Assembly (NCBI GenBank): GCA_023427125.1
Contig: JAEZBP010000838.1
Location: forward strand, 1-6,925
Length of the DNA: 6,925 nucleotides
Direction: 5' to 3'
From: Pseudomonadota bacterium
GTDB taxonomy: Bacteria > Myxococcota_A > Polyangia > Polyangiales > Sandaracinaceae
In this document: positions 1 to 5,319 of the stretch, in pieces
Numbering within the stretch: position 1 is the stretch's first letter
Layout: each line of letters opens with the position of its first letter
Notes under the pieces: generated by a model
Seen by the model: the letters and a program-made list of their open reading frames with translations, nothing else
The model's database searches: none
Told to the model about the DNA's origin: nothing
Program-made: the position numbers and the translations under genes

Positions 1-73
1 GGCGCGGCCTCGGGCTCGGCCTCGGCCTCCGGGGAGGTCTCCGGCTCGGGCGCGGCCTCGGGCTCGGCCTCGG
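1..73. repeat. 25-bp in-frame direct repeat encoding Glu/Pro/Ala tail
   Basis: Bases 1-25 recur identically at 49-73, a period of 48 bp or 16 codons. The stretch between them is made of related GGCTCGGCCTC-type units. On the minus strand it encodes alternating Glu with Ala or Pro. The phase keeps the reading frame, so gain or loss of a unit would only change the length of the PilZ protein's tail. The array may continue past the left edge. Confidence 0.8.
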
Positions 74-506
74 TAGCGGGCGCAGCAGCCGCTTCGCTCG
101 GCGTCTCGTCGGCCGCCACTGCGAGCGCCTCCATGCTCCCCGTGCCGCGCTCGAACGTGCTCGGCCCCGTGTCCCCGCGGCGCGCCACCAGATCGGCGAT
201 CTTCGCCTCGCCGCCCGCGTCGACCTTCACGAACTTGATGCCCATCCCGGCCGGGCTCTCGGCGGTCGCTCGCTCCTTCGGGCGGACCCACACCACCCGG
301 CCGACCGCCTTCACCAGCGTCTCCGGGTCGAGCTCGAGCTCGATCTTCACCAGCGTGCTCTTCGGGAGCGGCGCATCGGAGCGGACGAACAAGCCGCCGA
401 TCGAGACGTCCCTCGAGTGCTGCTCCACGAAGTCGACGACGCTCGGGCTCCTCAGCCTCACCACGGCCTCGAGCTCCGTGCGCTTCTGGTTGCGCTCGTC
501 CTGCAT
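1..506 (-). CDS. PilZ-domain protein with acidic Pro/Ala/Glu C-terminal tail (3' end cut by window edge)
   Basis: The visible part is 168 residues and is still open at the left edge. Residues about 4-105 read as a PilZ domain, the usual cyclic-di-GMP receptor module. An RxxxR motif (R5 and R9) is followed by DxSxGG (D33, S35, G37, G38), a beta strand ending in VVWVRP, and GMGIKF at 87-92, as in the PilZ proteins that are abundant in myxobacteria. Both ligand-contact motifs look intact, so c-di-GMP binding is plausible. From about residue 134 the chain becomes a low-complexity tail of Ala, Pro and Glu, probably an extended linker or interaction segment; what follows it is not visible. The ATG at 504-506 was chosen because it lies just ahead of the conserved RxxxR and has GAGGA a few bases upstream. 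An in-frame GTG at 528-530 would add eight residues but sits inside an inverted repeat. There is no signal peptide or membrane segment. The gene is divergent from the small gene at 623. The target process (motility, polysaccharide or other) cannot be told from sequence. Confidence 0.88.
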   Translation of the reverse strand, partial: MQDERNQKRTELEAVVRLRSPSVVDFVEQHSRDVSIGGLFVRSDAPLPKSTLVKIELELDPETLVKAVGRVVWVRPKERATAESPAGMGIKFVKVDAGGEAKIADLVARRGDTGPSTFERGTGSMEALAVAADETPSEAAAAPATEAEPEAAPEPETSPEAEAEPEAA

Positions 507-521
507 GTCGTCCTCGTCCCA

Positions 522-535
522 GGGGGGCACCCCCC
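522..535. promoter_or_regulatory. Perfect G6-CA-C6 inverted repeat in the PilZ 5' region
   Basis: Six G, then CA, then six C form a perfect inverted repeat 15 bases upstream of the PilZ start codon. In the mRNA it could fold as a short, very stable GC hairpin just ahead of the ribosome-binding region, or it could be a protein-binding site for the divergent promoters. The repeat itself is seen directly; any regulatory role is inference. Confidence 0.35.
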
Positions 536-584
536 ACGCCGCTCGAGGGCGAGACCTACCGCAACTCGGCGCGAAAGTCAGCCG

Positions 585-614
585 TTGAGGATCGACGCGC
601 GGCCTGGCTACCAT
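585..614 (+). promoter_or_regulatory. Possible sigma70-like promoter for the gene at 623
   Basis: TTGAGG at 585-590 and TACCAT at 609-614 each match four of six consensus bases, and they are separated by 18 bp. If used, transcription would start near 621-623, at or next to the GTG start codon, giving a leaderless or nearly leaderless mRNA. This fits the absence of a properly spaced Shine-Dalgarno sequence, but in GC-rich DNA such partial matches can arise by chance. Confidence 0.3.
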
Positions 615-622
615 CGGGCGAG

Positions 623-1054
623 GTGAGCAACATCTTCGTGGATCGCGTGCTGCGCATGACGACCGAGCTCGGCTTCTCCGACGTCGAGGTGCGCGACGAC
701 TCGGTGCGGGTGGCGGTTTCCGTCGACGCGGGTGTCCTCGTGGACGTCTTCGTGCGTCCCTGCGGCGAGATGCACGGCAAGGAGGTGCTCGAGTTCGCGA
801 GCGGCGGCCTCGACCTGCCGAGCGACGACGCCTCGAAGATGCCCCTCCTGATCCTCGCGCTCCAGCGCAACGCGGACGTGATGCTCGGGCACTGGGGCCT
901 CGACGAGGGCGAGGCGGGCTCCACGCTCCGCGTCTTCCACGCGCAGATCACCGAGACGATGGATCTGCCCGAGCTGCGCGGCGCGCTGCTCGGGGTCGCC
1001 GACGAGTACGCGACCCTCGCCGGCGCGTTCAGCGAGCTGAAGCGCGCCGGCTGA
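623..1054 (+). CDS. Small acidic YbjN / type III secretion chaperone-like protein
   Basis: This is a 143-aa soluble protein with no signal peptide, membrane segment or catalytic motif. An N-terminal helix (residues 1-17) is followed by strands at about 20-46, a central region of about 50-70, and a helix with MPLLILALQRNAD at 73-85. Further strands (about 86-108) contain a charged turn and an FHAQIT-type segment, and a long C-terminal helix runs from about 115 to 140. This alpha-beta-alpha plan, with the central 'LLILALQRNAD' helix and a terminal 'ADEYATLAGAF' helix, resembles the YbjN / CesT-like chaperone fold group, whose members often bind partner proteins. The match is by pattern only, so the function is not assigned. 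The start is GTG at 623. GGGCGAG directly abuts it with almost no spacer, and the next in-frame start candidates are internal (GTG at 638 and 647, ATG at 656). Strong third-position GC favours this strand over the overlapping minus-strand frame. The gene is divergent from the PilZ gene and convergent with the oxidase gene. Confidence 0.75.
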   Translation: MSNIFVDRVLRMTTELGFSDVEVRDDSVRVAVSVDAGVLVDVFVRPCGEMHGKEVLEFASGGLDLPSDDASKMPLLILALQRNADVMLGHWGLDEGEAGSTLRVFHAQITETMDLPELRGALLGVADEYATLAGAFSELKRAG

Positions 1055-1186
1055 GCGCGCGCAAGCAAACTCAGAGAGCGTGAATTTCTCCCGCCGCCCA
1101 TACGTGGGACGCCGAGCGGCGCGGCTCCGGCTGACTGGACACCGGGGATGGGAAGCGCCAGCGGGTCGGCGCCGCGTAGCTCGGCC

Positions 1187-1207
1187 CGCGCGCTCGCGAA
1201 GCGCGCG
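1187..1207. terminator. GC-rich hairpin between the convergent genes (possible terminator)
   Basis: CGCGCGCT at 1187-1194 and AGCGCGCG at 1200-1207 form a perfect 8-bp stem with a 5-base loop, starting nine bases past the oxidase stop codon. It has no T-tract on either side, so it is not a textbook intrinsic terminator. In a very GC-rich genome it could still pause polymerase or protect the 3' end of the leftward transcript. Apart from this hairpin and a weak CTGAG/CTCAG pair at 1051-1074, the gap at 1055-1216 shows nothing recognisable. Confidence 0.4.
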
Positions 1208-1216
1208 CCCAGCAGC

Positions 1217-2821
1217 TCAGGCCGGATCGAGCCCCCAGCGCGCGCTCGCCGCGTTGCTGAAGATGCCGAACGCGTTGAAGCGCTGGTACTGCGTCCACCA
1301 CGCCTGAAACTTCGGATAGCGCTCGAGGTCGGCGCGGGTGCTCCAGTTCCGCTGCCCGTGGTGCATGCGCGCGTCGAGCCCGACGTTCTTCTTCATCCGC
1401 ACCTCGAGCTCGTACAGCATCTCGCCGATGATCTGGTCGCTGATGCTCTTCGTCTCGGGCTTGCCGTCCACGCGCGTGCCGAGCAGGAGCGGGGCCTCGA
1501 GCGTGCAGGTCTTTCGGCCGTACTGCATGGCGAGGTAGTGCTTGGACGCCTGGCTGAACCGCACGCCGATGGGGGAGGTGTGGTTGCGCCCCTTCTTGCG
1601 TTGCGCGTCGAGGTGCTCGATCAGCGTCTCGACCGCGGGCACTGCCTTGTCGAACGGCACGAACACCTCGGCGCTCGTGGCGAGCACGTACTTGCCGATG
1701 CTCGTCCGAAAGATGTGATCGCTCGCCGAGAGCTGCGTGAGCTTCTCTTCCTTCTCGAAGACGTCGAGCACCTGCTTCGCGGCGAAGCGCGGGTTGGCGC
1801 TGGCGAGCTCCGCCAAGTAGTACGTGAGGGACACGCGATCCTTCTTGAGCACCTTCATCTTCCGCTGAAGCTCGGCGGTGCGGGGATCGTCGCGGGGCGC
1901 TCCCGCGCCCTGAGAGGGGAGCGCCGTGCGTTCCGTCGCGAGGCAGCGATAGAGGAGCCCGCCCCCGCCTCGGGTGGAGGGGCGCGGCGCGATCAGGAAG
2001 TCGAAGAAGTCCTGATCGGCGCGGGTGGGGAGCTGTGCGGAGAGCGCCGGCCAGCTCATGCGGGTCTTCTTCTCCTCGAGCCAGAACGCCGATCGCACGC
2101 GCAGCGTGAGGGCGGTGACGATGCCGAAGTACCCGAGCCCCACGACCGCGCTGTAGAACGCGTCGTCGTCGGCGATGAGCTCCATATCGTGCTTGCCGCC
2201 CGCGCGGGCCGCCTCGAACACCCCGTGGTCCGTCGGGCCGTCGTGCGGCTCGACGCGGACGTGCTTCACGACGGGCTGGTTCGTCCCCGGGTCGCGCAGG
2301 ATCGCGATCATCTCCATCGACACGATCAGGTCGGCCAAGGGACCCGTGGTCATGCCGGTGCCGTGCGTGCCCGTCGCGGCGCCGCCGATCAGCGTCTGCC
2401 GATCGTAGGAGCCGAGGTTGGGCATCGCCTTCTTTGGCGTAAGCCCCGCGAGCTCCGCGCTGAGCTGGTTGTACGTCATGCCGGCGCGAGCGCGGTGCAG
2501 GATCTCGCCGGGGAAGACCGCCGGAAAGTCGGCCCGCCACCAGGACTTGGCCTCGTCCTTCCACTCGAGCCCTACGTCCTCCATGTGGACGACGATGCCG
2601 GCGCGCTTCGCGTCGTTCCCTGCGATCCGCCAGGGGCGCGCGACATCCGACGTCGAGCCGCCCGAGCCGGCGGCGCGGATGTGCAGCTTCCGCACGTCCG
2701 GAAAGAGCTCGAGAAATTCGATCAGCTGACCGACCGATTGCGGTCGAAAGTAGTTGGTATGGGCGTCCTGCTCGCCCAGCCAGTCAGACCATACGTAGGG
2801 GCCACCGTCGAGCATCGGCAT
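1217..2821 (-). CDS. FAD-binding (PCMH/VAO-type) oxidoreductase, aldonolactone oxidase-like
   Basis: This is a predicted cytoplasmic flavoenzyme of 534 aa. Residues about 22-245 form the FAD-binding domain of the vanillyl-alcohol-oxidase superfamily, with NYFRPQSVGQL, the pyrophosphate-binding loop RAAGSGGSTSD (49-59), LIGGAATGTHGTG (144-156) and a GLGYFGIVTALTL segment (228-240). The C-terminal half fits the aldonolactone oxidase domain. SAEVFVP places Glu385 where the family has its substrate-binding acidic residue, and the end carries RMHHGQRNW (486-492, compare HWGK) and GIFSN (519-523). Relatives oxidise sugar lactones such as L-gulono- or D-arabinono-1,4-lactone, or related polyols; the substrate here is unknown. 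The pyrophosphate loop has Gly55 where covalently flavinylated members have His, so FAD is probably non-covalent and the enzyme may act as a dehydrogenase. The ATG at 2819-2821 was chosen over one 26 codons upstream because AAGGAGG sits six bases before it. The gene probably shares a transcript with the upstream DUF2378-like gene. A distant sterol- or alcohol-oxidase role is possible. Confidence 0.85.
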   Translation of the reverse strand: MPMLDGGPYVWSDWLGEQDAHTNYFRPQSVGQLIEFLELFPDVRKLHIRAAGSGGSTSDVARPWRIAGNDAKRAGIVVHMEDVGLEWKDEAKSWWRADFPAVFPGEILHRARAGMTYNQLSAELAGLTPKKAMPNLGSYDRQTLIGGAATGTHGTGMTTGPLADLIVSMEMIAILRDPGTNQPVVKHVRVEPHDGPTDHGVFEAARAGGKHDMELIADDDAFYSAVVGLGYFGIVTALTLRVRSAFWLEEKKTRMSWPALSAQLPTRADQDFFDFLIAPRPSTRGGGGLLYRCLATERTALPSQGAGAPRDDPRTAELQRKMKVLKKDRVSLTYYLAELASANPRFAAKQVLDVFEKEEKLTQLSASDHIFRTSIGKYVLATSAEVFVPFDKAVPAVETLIEHLDAQRKKGRNHTSPIGVRFSQASKHYLAMQYGRKTCTLEAPLLLGTRVDGKPETKSISDQIIGEMLYELEVRMKKNVGLDARMHHGQRNWSTRADLERYPKFQAWWTQYQRFNAFGIFSNAASARWGLDPA

Positions 2822-2827
2822 CGCTCG

Positions 2828-2834
2828 CCTCCTT
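2828..2834 (-). promoter_or_regulatory. Strong ribosome-binding site of the oxidase gene
   Basis: On the minus strand AAGGAGG lies six bases upstream of the ATG at 2821. It is the best Shine-Dalgarno match in the window. It rules out the longer frame that starts at 2899 and sets the oxidase start 47 nt after the stop of the DUF2378-like gene. Confidence 0.85.
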
Positions 2835-2868
2835 GTAGTCGTTGAGTGGCGCTGTCGGCGAGGAAGGC

Positions 2869-3459
2869 TCACGTGCGCCATCGCATCACGACCTCGCAAT
2901 GGGAGTCACCGTCGCGCCCACCGCCGGCGATCCGCACCGTCAAATCGCGCGCGCCGAGGTTCTCGAGCACGCTCTCGATCCCACCGAGGAAGTCCCACCA
3001 CATCAAGCGGCTATAGCCGTGGTATTCGCGAAAGGCGTAGTGGACGTGCTCGGGGCCCGCGTCCATGACCTCGACCACGCCTCCGTCGACGTAGCGGCTC
3101 GACACACGCATCGATTGCTGCAGTGCAACCGCAGGCGAGAGGAAGAGGCGCACGACCTTGAAGATCGACTTGAAGTCCGCGCTGACGGCGCTCCGGGAGA
3201 GCGCTCGCACCGTGTTCTCGTCGCCGTCGGTCTCTCGCACGATCCGGCGGAGCAGCGCGCCGTACCAGGAGGCCGGGTACCAGCCGTTCGCGACGATGCC
3301 TCCGTGGCGCAGCGTGTCGCCGACCTCCCCTTCGAGCCGCTGTTGAACGCGCTCGCGCACGTCCTCGCCGTGCTCGCGCTCGAGCGCCCGGAGTGTGCCG
3401 GTGAAGTTGATGCCCTTCACCCTGCGCTCGGTGGACAGCCCCTCCATGCGGATGAGCAT
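2869..3459 (-). CDS. DUF2378 / TIGR02265-like protein (myxobacterial family of unknown function)
   Basis: This is a soluble protein of 196 aa. Its layout matches what I know of the DUF2378 (TIGR02265) family expanded in myxobacteria. VKGINFTG near the N-terminus (14-21) is followed by a helical region with GWYPASWYGALLRRI (59-73). Next come a helical middle with FKVVRLFLSPAVALQQ (100-115) and a C-terminal alpha/beta segment starting at SSRYVDGG (120-127). That segment includes FREYHGYSRLMWWDF (143-157), a helix, and LTVRIAGGGRDG (173-184), ending in VMRW. The family has no established biochemical role; its C-terminal half recalls heme-NO-binding/V4R-like folds, which is a structural guess. 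The ATG at 3459 is preferred: GGAG lies about ten bases upstream, and the longer TTG-initiated frame (to 3525) would start inside an inverted repeat without a ribosome-binding site. ATG at 3447 is an alternative. The oxidase gene follows 47 nt downstream on the same strand, so the pair is probably co-expressed. His141, His147 and Cys188 are visible but have no assigned role. Confidence 0.7.
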   Translation of the reverse strand: MLIRMEGLSTERRVKGINFTGTLRALEREHGEDVRERVQQRLEGEVGDTLRHGGIVANGWYPASWYGALLRRIVRETDGDENTVRALSRSAVSADFKSIFKVVRLFLSPAVALQQSMRVSSRYVDGGVVEVMDAGPEHVHYAFREYHGYSRLMWWDFLGGIESVLENLGARDLTVRIAGGGRDGDSHCEVVMRWRT

Positions 3460-3481
3460 ATCGACCAAACTCCGGCGCGAG

Positions 3482-3526
3482 GGACCGAAGGGAGGTCCAC
3501 CGTGGAGCGCATTGCGCTCGCGCAAT
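3482..3526. promoter_or_regulatory. Cluster of small inverted repeats upstream of the DUF2378-oxidase pair
   Basis: Three inverted repeats lie within 45 bases of the 94-nt gap between the GAF-kinase stop and the DUF2378 start. ATTGCGC/GCGCAAT at 3511-3526 has a 2-base centre. TCCAC-C-GTGGA spans 3496-3506. GGACC/GGTCC at 3482-3498 has a 7-base centre. The outermost could end the kinase transcript or be an operator, and the others could bind a regulator. No convincing -10/-35 pair was found, so it is open whether this is a promoter region or only a spacer. Confidence 0.3.
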
Positions 3527-3553
3527 CGGGCGGTCGCGAGGAGACGCGAATGC

Positions 3554-4843
<1,290 letters not shown>

Positions 4844-4847
4844 GCGG

Positions 4848-4853
4848 CTCTCC
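4848..4853 (-). promoter_or_regulatory. Ribosome-binding site of the GAF kinase
   Basis: GGAGAG on the minus strand sits four to six bases before the ATG at 4843, inside the 11-nt gap after the receiver stop. It is the reason for choosing this start over the longer frame reaching 4903. Confidence 0.65.
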
Positions 4854-4854
4854 G

Positions 4855-5319
4855 TCACTCGCAGCCGGGCGCGGGGCCCGACCGGGCTCGACTCCTCGAC
4901 CACGCCGACCAGAACCAGACGGCCGTTCGCAGATCGTCGGGATCGAAGGGCTTCTGGAACACCGCGCGGGCACCGAGCGCGCGCGCCTTCTCGCCGACGT
5001 CCGCGCCGAACGCCGTGATCACGATGACGGGGACCGCCACCCCGCGCTCCGACAGGCTGGCGAGTACGTCGATGCCGAGGCGGCCCGGCATCCTGTGGTC
5101 CGTCACGATCACGTCCGGCAAGAGCTGCTTCGCGAGCAGCTGTCGCAGCGCCTCCGCCAGCAGGTTCCCGTTCGCGACGGACGTCACCAGGAAGCCGTCG
5201 TGGACCAGGAAGTCGACGAGCGCCCAGCGGATCTCGTCGTCGTCCTCGGCGAGCAAGACGAGCGGTCGCTCCGCCTTCCCGAGCCGGAGATCGTTCACAC
5301 TCTCATCACCCATCATCAT
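4855..5319 (-). CDS. Single-domain response regulator (receiver only)
   Basis: This is a 154-aa protein made of one receiver (REC) domain, residues about 19-137, with no DNA-binding or enzymatic output domain. The acidic pocket is EDDDE (25-29), the phosphoacceptor is Asp74 in IVTDHRMPG, the switch threonine is Thr102 in VIVITAFG, and the conserved lysine is Lys123 in FQKPFDP. All are present, so it should accept phosphate from a histidine kinase. The C-terminal 20 or so residues (WFWSAWSRSRARSG...) are aromatic and then basic, which is unusual for a bare receiver; they could be a docking tail. Single-domain receivers of this kind act as phosphorelay shuttles, allosteric partners or diguanylate-pathway adaptors, and nothing here shows which. 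Translation starts at one of three consecutive ATG codons (5319, 5316, 5313) after GGGAGAGGG. The first overlaps the hybrid-kinase stop as ATGA, which indicates translational coupling. The second has the most usual spacing. It lies between two kinase genes in one operon. Confidence 0.9.
   Translation of the reverse strand: MMMGDESVNDLRLGKAERPLVLLAEDDDEIRWALVDFLVHDGFLVTSVANGNLLAEALRQLLAKQLLPDVIVTDHRMPGRLGIDVLASLSERGVAVPVIVITAFGADVGEKARALGARAVFQKPFDPDDLRTAVWFWSAWSRSRARSGPAPGCE

Noticed and set aside
1..120. Repeated GGCTCGGCCTC units considered as a CRISPR or mobile-element repeat
   Set aside because: The units are irregular, have no unique spacers, keep codon phase and encode a Glu/Pro/Ala tail, so they are a coding low-complexity repeat.
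133..588. Plus-strand frame of 151 codons opposite the PilZ gene
   Set aside because: Antisense to clear PilZ motifs and Ser/Thr-rich shadow composition.
556..1101. Minus-strand frame of 181 codons opposite the YbjN-like gene
   Set aside because: Ser/Arg/Thr-rich translation typical of a shadow. The plus-strand frame has a balanced composition and high third-position GC.
1071..2564. Minus-strand frame of 497 codons in another phase over the oxidase
   Set aside because: Arg/Ala-rich shadow of the same strand's real gene, with no recognisable motif.
1148..2845. Plus-strand frame of 565 codons opposite the oxidase
   Set aside because: It covers the oxidase whose FAD motifs are clear. The translation is low-complexity Arg/Ala/Val/Leu and has no ribosome-binding site or domain.
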